From Stentor coeruleus (taxonomy: Eukaryota; Ciliophora; Heterotrichea; Heterotrichida; Stentoridae): a stretch of 42,415 bases of DNA. Numbering within the stretch: position 1 is the stretch's first letter; each line of letters opens with the position of its first letter. The stretch spans positions 1 through 42,415 of the forward strand of contig MPUH01000633.1 in assembly GCA_001970955.1 (NCBI GenBank), in the 5' to 3' direction. Made by a program: the position numbers and the translations under genes. Under the pieces are notes generated by a model. It searched no databases and was not told the origin of the DNA. It worked only from the letters and a program-made list of their open reading frames with translations. This document shows positions 31,043 through 40,762 of this stretch, in pieces.

Positions 31043-34000
31043 CTAAGCAAATTCGACACCAGGTATATAATACATTGGCAAATGGTTCATATGGCTTTTG
31101 ATATACCTTAATGTACGTTCTTGGATCATTCTTTTAGCATCTCTTGGTATGCTTTCTTTATATTTTTTAAATGCATCACGAGTAAGTTCTTGATTTGCAT
31201 TGACCATGATTTTTGCTTTTTCAATAATATCTTTAATATTTTCTTTAAGTTCAATTTTAATATCATTGCTAAACTCAGCGAATTTATCATGGTATAAAGC
31301 CATAGCCCAGTTCTCACTAAGGAATTCTGCTACATCTGGAAGAAGTCGGCTATTAAATCTGTCGCTAAGTTTATTGAGATAAGTTTCGCTAAGCCCGACA
31401 AATCTCCAAAGACTTTGCACTTCAATAGCTTCTTTACTATAGTAAGTTACAGATTCAACAAGGCCAATATTGCTAAATGTAAATTTTATATAGTGACCAG
31501 TGACACTACCATCTGGATTTACAGTGATTGTATCTGAGACTACATCAGGTCTATTTTTTGGCTTACTCCTAATCTCCTTAGGGTCAGCATACTTAGGTGC
31601 TAGTATATAATAATAAAAATATCCTCCAGGAAGCACTCCTCCTTTACCCCTTGGCATATAAAAGTAATGCATTTCATCCTTCAAATCTTCAAACAACCCT
31701 TTCAAACTATCCAATTCAATCATCCCTAATAATGACCTAGACAATTTAATACCAATCTCTCTTCCATTATATCTATCCATTCTTAAACATCTTCCAGGAC
31801 TTAAATGCTTAAACTGTTGTGAAAACTCACATAAACTTCCAGCAGCATATATATTTGGATCTGTAGTTAAAAACTGATTATTCACAATAACCCTTCCATT
31901 AAACACTAAACCATTATTATGAATTGCATAAAATACTTCATGATCCACATCTACTTTCCCTGCAGTTACAAGAATCTTACAATTTATTATTTTTTCATCT
32001 TCATTTCCAACTATAACAATAGAGTTCATATTCCCTTTTTCATCAACATTTATGTTTTTTATAGTAAATATTTTATATATTTGAACACCCATTTTTTCTA
32101 GATTGTGATAAACTTTTTTCTCTACATTTTCATCGTTTTCAAAAGCTGAATGGTTAGCAAGAACGTATTCGTCACCACCGAAAAGTGGATCGACACCTTC
32201 TTCTTCTTCGAATTCAACGGGTGGTATTATAACTTTTATACGATGTGGGTTGATATTTTTCGATATAAGTCCCTGGACAAAACAGAAAACATGCAAGGTA
32301 AACCCATATACAACAATAGTCCCAGGCTGTTTACGATGGTTTAATATAGCCATAAGGCTTCCATCAGGTCTGAAATGCTGATACAAATAAGGGTCATCTA
32401 TAGACATAACTCCGTCTAAATAAACTTTATTCTCTGGTACCGGCGCTATACCACGAGAAACCCTTCCCATTTGCTGTAAAACACTATCATTAAGCCCCAT
32501 AGTCAAAACTAAAATATCATATTTCAACATAGAATCATCATGTAATTTGATTCTTTTTTCCTCACGATCAATCTCAGTTAATCTTCCATCAATAACCGTA
32601 ATCCTACTCTCCAAAAGAAGCCTAACAAGTTCATTTAACGAATAACTTGTTGATGAGCATCTCATATTCTGATTATCATTTTTTATATGATAATATGGCA
32701 ATCCTCCTGGAGCAAGAAGGTATATATTCGAGAACTTCAAATACATATTCGAAAGTAAACTTTCTATAAATGAAATCCCTGTATCCGAAGCTCCAATAAC
32801 AATAATCCTATGATTTATAACAATCTTAGGCTCACTCAATAGTTTTTTTGTTATAAAACACAATCCAAACATACTCTCTTTTTCATCACAATATTTCCTA
32901 TCAGCCCCATCTTGTACCATACTAGACCTACTCCTAAAACTCCCTTGGCCACTTATATCAGTATCTTCATCAGGAGCTTTTTCATGATCCCACAATTTAT
33001 CTAGAAAATGTGGGAATTTTCGTACCCTAGCATAAAACAATTCATGAAACACATTAGGTATAATAGTCATATCATAAATTTCAAAATACATACAAGTTTT
33101 ATTCATAAGTCTTAATATATCTTTTATAATCAACCTTTGACATCTAAGGAAAATCGGGTTTAATAAAGCATGATATAATCTTGTATGATTATTCCGACTA
33201 TGCTCATTTATAATAATATACTCTTCTATATCAAAATGTGACTGATAATATCTTATATTCACATCTTTAGTTACAACAAAAAGCCCAACAAGGTCGTTTT
33301 TACAAAAGACTGAAAAAGTCACATATGGACTTTCATCATTTTTGAAAGAGTCTTTGATTTTTGCTATTATTTCATCAGGGTTGGATTCTATGCTGAGTAG
33401 GTATTCAGAGTTTGATAAATCTTTTTCAGTTGACCTACGTACTTCTAAATGTTTATACATAAGACAATCTCTATGCATTATATATAAAACATGGGAAAAA
33501 GTATTTGAAGGTTTTTTATCTACAAGAGTGAAAAAGGTCATTAATGAGTTCTCAGGACAGGTATGAGGTTGAGTTATAATCATATAATCTCTTTCAGGGA
33601 ACTGATCAAAAGCAGCTTCTAAAAATTCTACTCCAAAAGAATCAAAAGCTTCATCGATACAATACAAAACAAGACAAAAAGCATTTTTAGCTACTTCAGG
33701 AGGTTCTGGGATTAGATCTAAGTCATCTAAGTCTTCAACGGTATGTCTATAAAGATCTTCTTTATTATCGAAATTGTATTTAATTGCTGGGGTTTTGTCT
33801 ATACTTGTTGGTGATGCTGCTGATAATCTAGACTCTTCTGCTTCATCTATTGAACTTTCTCTACTAAATTTCGCATCAGGTTTTCTAGATTCCAACTCAT
33901 CTTGTAATTCATTACTTTTTATTAATCCAAGTTGATATAAGGTTTTATCATAGTCTTCTATAAGATTAAATGATTTCAATACTTCATTAAAACTTGTTTT

Positions 34001-35902
34001 CATCAAGACAACATGAGCTGGGAGCAATTGGCCTTCACGATTTTTTTGGAATTCGACAATGACCCCACATTCGATTTCTTGGTTCATTTGGACTTTTTGC
34101 TCTTTTTCTTGTTGCCCACGACCACGAGCTCTTGTGTTTTTAGCTTTTTTCTCTTCTTCGACTGGTTGAGGAGGTGGGATGGTTTTTGGCTCATATCGGG
34201 TGTTTAGAAGGCCAAAACATCGAAGAGTTGGCCCGATTATTGGTGAAATTACTGGGTCGAAATTAAAACCTGCTTTTTCGAGGTGCAGGGAAAAGTTTGT
34301 GGTGTTTATGTGGAAAAGGTCTTTATCGAGGGTACCATCTTCTTTTTTAAAGCAGAATTCGAGCTTGTTGACGTTTTTTTGCAGCTCTTGACGTAGGCGG
34401 GTACGTTGGTCTGGACCTGAATCTAGGAAAGCTTTGATAGCTTTGCGAAGAGGTTCTAGGTCGAAGGATTCTGGCTGGTTATCGACCTTTGTCTCTTCAA
34501 CAACTTTTTTTTCTCCCTTTTTCATAGCTGCCCTACCTCCTTTTTTAGCTCCATAACTCGCCCCTTTCTGTGCTTGATTAAGTTTACTCTCTTCTTCTTT
34601 TTTCCTATACCAATCAACCCAATGTCCTTCTCCATCCAAATATCCTTCAGGTAGTCCAAAAAATCCAAGACATTCCAAAAAGAACTCAATTTCTGTAAGT
34701 ATATTACACACTAAAGTTGGATCATCAGAAGGATGTTCTAAAAAGTAATCCGAAGGCTGTTGTATTTTAAACTTCCCAAGCCATTCTGTAATCATATCCA
34801 CAACAAACCTTCTATCAGCTTCATGGGCAACTTCTTCATTAATAATCTTCTCATCTAATTTCGTCAAAATATCTTGTGCCTTACTCAACAAATGCTCCTG
34901 TAACGCTATTCTTTGAGCAATAATATTACATATCATTGATTCTTCTCTATTTTTCTTAGCCTCTGCCTTAGCTCTTAATTCAGCTTCAATCCTCCTTTTT
35001 TCTATAATCTGAGACCTTTTTTCTCTTACTATATCCATATACATTGGATCTAATAAATTATCATAAGGATCAAGTTCAAAACATTGCCAAAGTAACTGTG
35101 TGTCTATTTCACTAGTAACACTTAATAACCCAACAGCTTTTTCATTTACTTGGGCAACAAGAGATCTTGATGTTTCATTTTGTGCGGCTATAAGTTCAGC
35201 TATAAAATACTCTCCATGTGTACTTGTTACAACATCACTTTGGGAATTAAAAACTGCAGCTAAATCATCATGATCCTCTTCACGAGCTGTTCTTATTTCT
35301 AATGGAGGTATCACATTATGTCTATTAGAATAAAAAAATTTTGTATTGAAATGCACACCTTTAATCTCGCTTAGGATTTCAGGACGGAACATATCCATTT
35401 CTTCGAATTTGCCCCGAACTGAGTTAAAACCAATATATTCGAAATCTTCAGCTGTTGCTTCACCTCTTGCGAGAATCATGATACCTTTGATTATAGGTAA
35501 AGAATAATATGCACTTTGGAAGATCTTACCTAAAACTTCTCCATGTAAAGACTCTTCTATATCCCCTATAGTAAAAAAATGTATAAACAAGGTATTAAGT
35601 GAGTTAAATTCATCATTAACCCCTCTTGCTTGAGTATACCAGTTTTCCCATAAGTTTTCATGTTTATTATCATTAGTTTTCAAGCCTGGAGGATAATCTT
35701 CAAATACCGCGAAAGCAATAATTGATCCTTTATGGTCTAAGGCAGTAACTGACAAATATGATGTCTCGATGAACTTAAGAATATTAACCTCACAACCAAA
35801 AAACCTTGCACAAGCTGTGGAGTCTTTGACTAGAGCTTGAATACCTTCGCAGTCGTCATGATCACTTCGACGAATTGTAATCAAATTAAGAATCTCAGCC
35901 AT
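31043..35902 (-). CDS. CFAP61: Cilia- and flagella-associated protein 61 (CFAP61/FAP61)
   Basis: A 1619-aa protein. The N-terminus (ITIRRSDHDDCEGIQALVKD, with FFGCEVNILKFIETSYLS) is the GNAT-like domain typical of CFAP61, and a second acyltransferase-like copy covers about 205-285 (EIRTAREEDHDDLAAVF). The C-terminal half has a dinucleotide-binding fold: VIGASDTGISFIESLL near residue 1030, LTMGLND, a second strand VVYGFTLHVF near 1197, and IYAAGSLCEF near 1350. CFAP61 belongs to the calmodulin- and spoke-associated complex at the base of radial spokes RS2/RS3. Human CFAP61 is about 1237 aa. The extra length here is largely a charged insertion (about 295-640) with a coiled coil (EAELRAKAEAKKNREE) and Lys-rich linkers. 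Whether the folds are catalytic is unknown. Confidence 0.88.
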   Translation of the reverse strand: MAEILNLITIRRSDHDDCEGIQALVKDSTACARFFGCEVNILKFIETSYLSVTALDHKGSIIAFAVFEDYPPGLKTNDNKHENLWENWYTQARGVNDEFNSLNTLFIHFFTIGDIEESLHGEVLGKIFQSAYYSLPIIKGIMILARGEATAEDFEYIGFNSVRGKFEEMDMFRPEILSEIKGVHFNTKFFYSNRHNVIPPLEIRTAREEDHDDLAAVFNSQSDVVTSTHGEYFIAELIAAQNETSRSLVAQVNEKAVGLLSVTSEIDTQLLWQCFELDPYDNLLDPMYMDIVREKRSQIIEKRRIEAELRAKAEAKKNREESMICNIIAQRIALQEHLLSKAQDILTKLDEKIINEEVAHEADRRFVVDMITEWLGKFKIQQPSDYFLEHPSDDPTLVCNILTEIEFFLECLGFFGLPEGYLDGEGHWVDWYRKKEEESKLNQAQKGASYGAKKGGRAAMKKGEKKVVEETKVDNQPESFDLEPLRKAIKAFLDSGPDQRTRLRQELQKNVNKLEFCFKKEDGTLDKDLFHINTTNFSLHLEKAGFNFDPVISPIIGPTLRCFGLLNTRYEPKTIPPPQPVEEEKKAKNTRARGRGQQEKEQKVQMNQEIECGVIVEFQKNREGQLLPAHVVLMKTSFNEVLKSFNLIEDYDKTLYQLGLIKSNELQDELESRKPDAKFSRESSIDEAEESRLSAASPTSIDKTPAIKYNFDNKEDLYRHTVEDLDDLDLIPEPPEVAKNAFCLVLYCIDEAFDSFGVEFLEAAFDQFPERDYMIITQPHTCPENSLMTFFTLVDKKPSNTFSHVLYIMHRDCLMYKHLEVRRSTEKDLSNSEYLLSIESNPDEIIAKIKDSFKNDESPYVTFSVFCKNDLVGLFVVTKDVNIRYYQSHFDIEEYIIINEHSRNNHTRLYHALLNPIFLRCQRLIIKDILRLMNKTCMYFEIYDMTIIPNVFHELFYARVRKFPHFLDKLWDHEKAPDEDTDISGQGSFRSRSSMVQDGADRKYCDEKESMFGLCFITKKLLSEPKIVINHRIIVIGASDTGISFIESLLSNMYLKFSNIYLLAPGGLPYYHIKNDNQNMRCSSTSYSLNELVRLLLESRITVIDGRLTEIDREEKRIKLHDDSMLKYDILVLTMGLNDSVLQQMGRVSRGIAPVPENKVYLDGVMSIDDPYLYQHFRPDGSLMAILNHRKQPGTIVVYGFTLHVFCFVQGLISKNINPHRIKVIIPPVEFEEEEGVDPLFGGDEYVLANHSAFENDENVEKKVYHNLEKMGVQIYKIFTIKNINVDEKGNMNSIVIVGNEDEKIINCKILVTAGKVDVDHEVFYAIHNNGLVFNGRVIVNNQFLTTDPNIYAAGSLCEFSQQFKHLSPGRCLRMDRYNGREIGIKLSRSLLGMIELDSLKGLFEDLKDEMHYFYMPRGKGGVLPGGYFYYYILAPKYADPKEIRSKPKNRPDVVSDTITVNPDGSVTGHYIKFTFSNIGLVESVTYYSKEAIEVQSLWRFVGLSETYLNKLSDRFNSRLLPDVAEFLSENWAMALYHDKFAEFSNDIKIELKENIKDIIEKAKIMVNANQELTRDAFKKYKESIPRDAKRMIQERTLRYIKSHMNHLPMYYIPGVEFA

Positions 35903-35998
35903 TTATATTAACTCTAACGTGATTTAGAAGGCAGACTTTTGGGATTTTTTAGCTTGGAATGTGTATAGAAATATATATAAGATCCTTTATAAACACAA

Positions 35999-36382
35999 AT
36001 GGACAAAAATATTTGCTTGGAGTTGTTTGAAATATCTGCAGGACTACCACCAATATATACTCATCCTTATCATAAAATAGGCTTTCCCAGACGAAAAATA
36101 GAGCGGATGAGTGTAGCAGAAAAAATTGCAAAGCTGAAAAAAGTTAAGAGGATTGTTATGAACTCGGATGATTGTAAGATTAGAAAGAAAGGGAAGTTTA
36201 GAAGTGTTGTACCTAGAGTTAAGATACAGATTGTTGAAAAGACTAATGATAAATACTTCAGACCTTTGACTTGTTCTACAACTTGTCCTTTGGTTTATCT
36301 TAATTTGAGTTATCCAATGTTTTCTTGTAGGTCTAATAGAGATAAACCTCAGTTACATTTAAGAGGAGGGACTATTACATAA
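35999..36382 (+). CDS. Small basic protein, 127 aa, unknown
   Basis: Not recognised. The ATG is at 35999, 96 nt from the divergent CFAP61 start, and it ends TAA. The N-terminal part contains GLPPIYTHPYHKIGFPRRK. A Lys-rich helix (AEKIAKLKKVKRIV) lies in the middle. The C-terminal half has three Cys (CSTTCP, FSCRS) and ends HLRGGTIT. Close divergent pairing with an axonemal gene would suit co-regulation, but that is only suggestive. There is no signal peptide or membrane segment. Confidence 0.6.
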   Translation: MDKNICLELFEISAGLPPIYTHPYHKIGFPRRKIERMSVAEKIAKLKKVKRIVMNSDDCKIRKKGKFRSVVPRVKIQIVEKTNDKYFRPLTCSTTCPLVYLNLSYPMFSCRSNRDKPQLHLRGGTIT

Positions 36383-36851
36383 GCAAGATTTTGTGGGGTT
36401 TTTTTAGTGTAAATATTTATAGGTTTTTTATGTAGTTTTTAGGATTTGTATATGGGTTAATATGAATTGGGATTAATGAATAATGTGGATTTAAAGGATT
36501 TAGATGACTTTTTGATTAGAAATTTATTAATGTGGATTTGGAGGAGATTTTTAAGGTGATATGCATGGGTTTTATTAGAGAAAAGATTTTGGGGTTGGTT
36601 TGATGTTGGGGTTGTGATAAGGAATATTAAGGCTTAAGTGTAATGAAAATATGCTTGGTTTTAGGATATTTTGAAGTTTGGAGAGGATTGGATTTATTGT
36701 AAATTAAATTAGGTTTTATGGTTTAAAAAAATATTAGGACTTTAGGTGTTGTATAGTAATTTGTAATTTTTCTATAGAAATAATATGACTTTATACATCA
36801 TATTTTTAAAAACAACTTTCAACACCTTAAATTAAACTTTTAATTTACAAA
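36383..36851. other. Convergent intergenic stretch with extreme strand asymmetry
   Basis: 469 nt between two converging genes. From 36421 to 36720 I count only four C in 300 bases, with G abundant, so the plus strand is almost C-free. After about 36780 the plus strand becomes G-poor and contains C again. No ORF, RNA gene or repeat is seen. Confidence 0.7.
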
Positions 36852-38393
36852 TCACGAATTGAAATATATCTTATTTATAGCGAACTCCGGATTAAGAAAG
36901 GACTCTTTTTTGAAAGCTTTTCTCTGAGGCTTATTATAATTTTTCTTAAGCCAATTATGATTCAGGGCTATTTCAGCAGTAATCCTCATCTTAGGGTCCC
37001 AGACAATGATTTCTTTAATAAAATCAACAAAAGCCAAATCATGTAAGCCAATAATCTCAACTAAAGTTCTACAAATCCCATTCCTACTTTTTTCCCTATA
37101 CCCATTTTTCTCATCTTCAAAATTGATTTTCTTCCTTTTACACTGACAAATCAATGATTGTGGGGGCATACCAAGTACTTCAATCATTTTACCCAACAAT
37201 TGTGACTCATCATCAGCTGGAAAAAGTGGATACCCAACATAAAGTTCAACCAAAATACATCCAAAACTCCACATATCAATAGGAGGACCATATGGAATTC
37301 CCATAACAATCTCAGGTGCTCTATAATATCTTGATTGTATATAACTATATAATCTTTCATTAATATAACAAGATGATCCAAAATCTATAATTTTAATACA
37401 ATTTCCCATACCATTAGTCATTATAACATTTTCAGGTTTTAAATCACAATGGACAATATCATTCATATGCATAAACCGTATAGCTTTAAGCATTTGTCGG
37501 GCAAGGTTTTGTAGTAAAGGAAAATTGAATTGTTTAAACATACTGATTTTAGAGTATTCATATAGATTTATACCTAAAAGCTCAAATACCATGCAGATAT
37601 GTGAGCGGAAAGTGAAGGAGTTTTTGAGTCTGACGATATTTTCAGTGTTTGAAGGGTCAGATTTGTTGAGTGTTTTGAGGATTTTTATTTCAATCATGGC
37701 TTGGCGGTTGAGTTTTGGTTTATTTTTGACGATTTTTATAGCAACAAGTTCTTTTATTAGGTGGTCGAAGCATTTGCAGACCTGACCAAAGGTTCCTTTT
37801 CCTATACTATCGANGGATTTGTTGAGTGTTTTGAGGATTTTTATTTCAATCATGGCTTGGCGGTTGAGTTTTGGTTTATTTTTGACGATTTTTATAGCAA
37901 CAAGCTCTTTTATTAGGTGGTCGAAGCATTTGCAGACCTGACCAAAGGTTCCTTTTCCTATACTATCGAGTATTTCATAGCGATATTCGATATGATCACC
38001 TTTTAAAAGCAGGTATTCACCTTTATTTGTGTCGTAGCCCCAGTTGCGGTCAGTAATTTTGCCTCTGATTTTGTTGTATTTCCCTATATAGCATATTTTT
38101 TCATAGTCTAAGATCTCAGTGTGTTCATATTCACTTAAATAATTGCCTAAAAGCTTAAGAACAGTCTCAGGGTCGCTTGGGAGTATAGAAAACACTTCAG
38201 GGTTAGGAACTTGAGGTAAAGTGTTAAGTATTGTACGGGACGTAACTGGACGGGACATTTCAGGTCTGGTTATAGACAACGAGCGTTGGCGGGTGGTATT
38301 TGGGACCATTATAGGTGGGACAAAAGGTTTAAAGTTGATTGAAGTCCTTCGAAATTGCCGTTGATGCGGACTTATTGGGCTAACAATCGACAT
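36852..38393 (-). CDS. DYRK-family dual-specificity protein kinase, with an assembly duplication
   Basis: Start ATG at 38393; the frame extends upstream only through a GTG. TGA is at 36852-36854, the only TGA stop among the genes here. After a Pro/Arg/Ser-rich N-terminus comes the DYRK homology box region (HTEILDYEKICYIG, YDTNKGEYLLLKGDHIEYRY). The kinase domain follows, with GKGTFGQV, AIKIVKNK, HCDLKPEN, DFGSS and YSYIQSRYYRAPE. The YxY activation loop and the HCD variant identify the DYRK/CMGC group. DYRKs autophosphorylate the second Tyr of YxY and then act as Ser/Thr kinases. The P-loop to alpha-C segment appears twice because of an N-flanked duplication (156-nt offset, in frame). Removing it leaves about 461 aa and one normal P-loop. 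The start is 22 nt from the stop of the HAUS3-like gene on the same strand. Confidence 0.9.
   Translation of the reverse strand: MSIVSPISPHQRQFRRTSINFKPFVPPIMVPNTTRQRSLSITRPEMSRPVTSRTILNTLPQVPNPEVFSILPSDPETVLKLLGNYLSEYEHTEILDYEKICYIGKYNKIRGKITDRNWGYDTNKGEYLLLKGDHIEYRYEILDSIGKGTFGQVCKCFDHLIKELVAIKIVKNKPKLNRQAMIEIKILKTLNKSXDSIGKGTFGQVCKCFDHLIKELVAIKIVKNKPKLNRQAMIEIKILKTLNKSDPSNTENIVRLKNSFTFRSHICMVFELLGINLYEYSKISMFKQFNFPLLQNLARQMLKAIRFMHMNDIVHCDLKPENVIMTNGMGNCIKIIDFGSSCYINERLYSYIQSRYYRAPEIVMGIPYGPPIDMWSFGCILVELYVGYPLFPADDESQLLGKMIEVLGMPPQSLICQCKRKKINFEDEKNGYREKSRNGICRTLVEIIGLHDLAFVDFIKEIIVWDPKMRITAEIALNHNWLKKNYNKPQRKAFKKESFLNPEFAINKIYFNS
37660..37969. repeat. Duplicated contig overlap around a single N (154 bp x2, one mismatch)
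   Basis: Positions 37660-37813 and 37816-37969 match except T at 37749 against C at 37905. The N is at 37814. The offset of 156 keeps the reading frame, so the kinase seems to have two P-loops. The mismatch is synonymous (GAA/GAG on the coding strand) and could be an allelic difference that stopped the contigs merging. Confidence 0.9.
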
Positions 38394-38415
38394 AAGTTTA
38401 TTACAAACCACTTAA

Positions 38416-40092
38416 TTAACTGATAAGGTCACATTCTTTAAAGAAGTCCGGCTCAGCATTTAACAAATACTGAACAAACACATCTCTTTCTGAATTTCCC
38501 CCAGGACTTATATACGTTTCTCTTTGTATATCTTCAAACTTCTTCAATGCTTTTCCTAAACTTTCATCTATTCTTTCAATATCACCTCTTGTTTCCTTAC
38601 ATTGTCTCTCAGTTTCATCGGTAAAAACTTGATTTTGTATAACCTCTAAAACCTCATTACATTCTTTAATTCTTTTTCTTATATCTTCATATAATCTTTC
38701 ATTAGCATCTTTTTTCTTTTCTTGTTTATCTTGATATGCTCTAGTAAGTCCTTCAATTTTCCCAAGAATGTCTTCAAAATTCAGACTTCGTTTTTGTTCT
38801 CCATTTAAAGCTTCCCAAAGATCTTTTAAGAATTTGTCTCTATCGTCTATTGTTTTTCGGTCTTCATTTAAACTTTCGCATTTGAGTTTTAGCTTTGGAT
38901 ATGAGTTTATTCTGAATTCCATAGCTGATGTAAGTTCTTCAAATAAACCTTGGACTTGATAAAGACGATCATATTCTTGTTGGATTTCATCTTGCTCATG
39001 GATTATTGAACTTAAAGCTAAGAGGCTAACTTTTCTAAAGTTTTCAATGAATTTGTTGATTTCTAAGGATTTTATATGAAGAAATTCTTCTTTTTTCATT
39101 AGAAGGTCGAGGTTTTGGAATTCTATGGATTCAGTGCAGATTTCATGGATTTCTTGTGTTGTTTTGTCTATGTTGTGGATTTTATCTTTTATGGTATTGC
39201 TGATATTTTCACTTTCTGTGTTGTTTGATGATATGAGTATATGGGGGTTTAGAAGTTTGTTTGGTTTTCCATCTTTGATCATGAGGCTTTCAAAAGCTTT
39301 AAGTGCTGCTTTATATTTTTCTGATGCACAATTGGCCAAAAGCAGTTGCTTTTGGCAGTTTATTCCCATAACTTCAAGTTTCTTCTTTTCCTGACACAAA
39401 TTAGTAAACTCTGAAGCTCTATCTGATCTTAAACACTGTTGGAATAATGAGCCATCAATAGCATTTAAGCTTAAATCAATAGTTTTACTATAATTTGTTA
39501 TATATTGGTTGATCTCTTCATCTAATTTAGCAAATTGTTGTACTGAAGATAAAGAAACAACTGGGCAGATTTCAGCTAGGCTATTAAGATGCCTAAGTAC
39601 TTCTTTTTCTAATAATTCATCTTCTTTTTGAATCATGGCTTCTAAACATCCTGGATCAATATCATCTTCAATAGGATTTTCTATATCCTCATTAAGTTTT
39701 TTTATATCTTTTTCTTGTTCTCTAACTATACGGGTTAATTCTTCCTGTTTATATGGTACTTTTATGTTATCTTCAAGATCAGATAATAAACTATTTTCAT
39801 ATATCTCTGGAGTTATAAGATCAGAAATTTCATTGATTTCATCATAAGGAAGGATACTTGATAATCTATATTATAAATACTTTTCAAAATCAAGCATCTC
39901 GGAAAAGGAAAAAAATTGATCAGGAGGCAGCTCGTATAAAATCCAAGTGAGGAGCTTTTTGATTTTTGGGAAGGCAAAAAGCCAGTCTAAGGATTTTTCG
40001 CTGGGCTTTAGAGCTTCTGATAAAGATTTTTGGGTCATATACGCGGCATAACCTTTTGATAAAAGCTTTTCGTAAAGATCTTTACCGGACAT
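38416..40092 (-). CDS. HAUS3: Augmin-like subunit, HAUS3 type; one 15-nt intron
   Basis: Exons 40092-39882 and 39866-38416 give 553 aa. The N-terminus resembles HAUS3: a short helix with GYAAYMT, then LDWLF (35-39), a WILYELPPDQFFSFSE segment and LSSILPYDEI, corresponding to the folded head of HAUS3. The rest is nearly all coiled coil (about 100-530), as in that family. HAUS3 is part of augmin, which recruits gamma-tubulin to existing spindle microtubules to make branches. The assignment rests on the head motif and overall design, not on a search; another long coiled-coil protein with a similar head cannot be excluded. Without the intron the gene falls into a 73-aa fragment and a fragment starting at an internal Met at 39636. 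It ends TAA. Confidence 0.65.
39867..39881 (-). other. 15-nt intron (HAUS3-like gene)
   Basis: On the coding strand, GTATTTATAATATAG, after the second base of a Lys codon. Retention meets TAA two codons later. Splicing joins MLDFEK to LSSILPYDE, and the total coding length becomes 1662 nt, exactly 554 codons. Confidence 0.92.
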
Positions 40093-40238
40093 TTTTATTA
40101 TGAGAGATTTTGGGATTTATGATGCCAGAGTTAAATTTTATCCATAGTAGCTATTAAATTCCTATAGATAAATTCCTTTCCTTATCATATTTACTATAAA
40201 TTTTCTAATATTATCCTATATATCATCTTCCATTTAAA

Positions 40239-40670
40239 TTAACTATTATACACCCGTGATCTTGAAATCCTTTTTTTAATAGAATTTGTTCCCATAAAAG
40301 AAGTAGGGAATCTTATTGATCCTAGATACTTATCAGGTGATAAGAGCTTTTGTTGATTTTTTTTTACATTAGGCGAGTAGATTTTACTAACTCTCATGAG
40401 GTCAGAACTTATGCCTTTTTTAGAGGTTTTGACTAGAGAATTGCTTCGTAAAGAACTTTTGGATTTGTGGCGAGTTTTAGGGCCTGAGGATGGACTTTTT
40501 CTATAGTCCCTATCAAAACTTTTATATATAGCGTTGTTGTTCTGCCTTTCGCGTTGTTTTTTCACAACTAGAAGTCTTTGGAACAAGTCTTGATATTCGA
40601 AATGGACACCGTATTTATCTGCTGGTTCACCTGAACTCTTGCCCAGAGGCTGCTTGAGCATATATTCCAT
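40239..40670 (-). CDS. Small basic protein, 143 aa, unknown
   Basis: Not recognised. ATG at 40670, TAA at 40239-40241. After a first part with YGVHFEYQDLFQRLLVV, the sequence is Lys/Ser/Arg-rich (RKSPSSGPKTRHKSKSS) and ends with a similar basic stretch. It is probably disordered, a possible microtubule- or nucleic-acid-binding tail. Its start is 92 nt from the divergent start of the myristoylated protein gene. No membrane segment or known motif is present. Confidence 0.65.
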   Translation of the reverse strand: MEYMLKQPLGKSSGEPADKYGVHFEYQDLFQRLLVVKKQRERQNNNAIYKSFDRDYRKSPSSGPKTRHKSKSSLRSNSLVKTSKKGISSDLMRVSKIYSPNVKKNQQKLLSPDKYLGSIRFPTSFMGTNSIKKRISRSRVYNS

Positions 40671-40762
40671 AATACTATTAAAAGTAAAATTCTTATGAGC
40701 TTGTAATCCAAAATATTATAAGCTTTAATTTCCGAATGACCAAAACTCAATAGATTTATTAT

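Noticed and set aside
37660..37969. Genuine duplication of the kinase P-loop domain
   Set aside because: It is flanked by an N and matches the two other N-flanked duplications. An assembly artefact is much simpler.
39125..39394. Opposite-strand ORFs inside the coiled-coil gene and other genes
   Set aside because: Long antisense frames in AT-rich genes are common shadows. Their translations are Leu/Phe/Ser-rich with no domain, and the sense strand encodes recognisable proteins.
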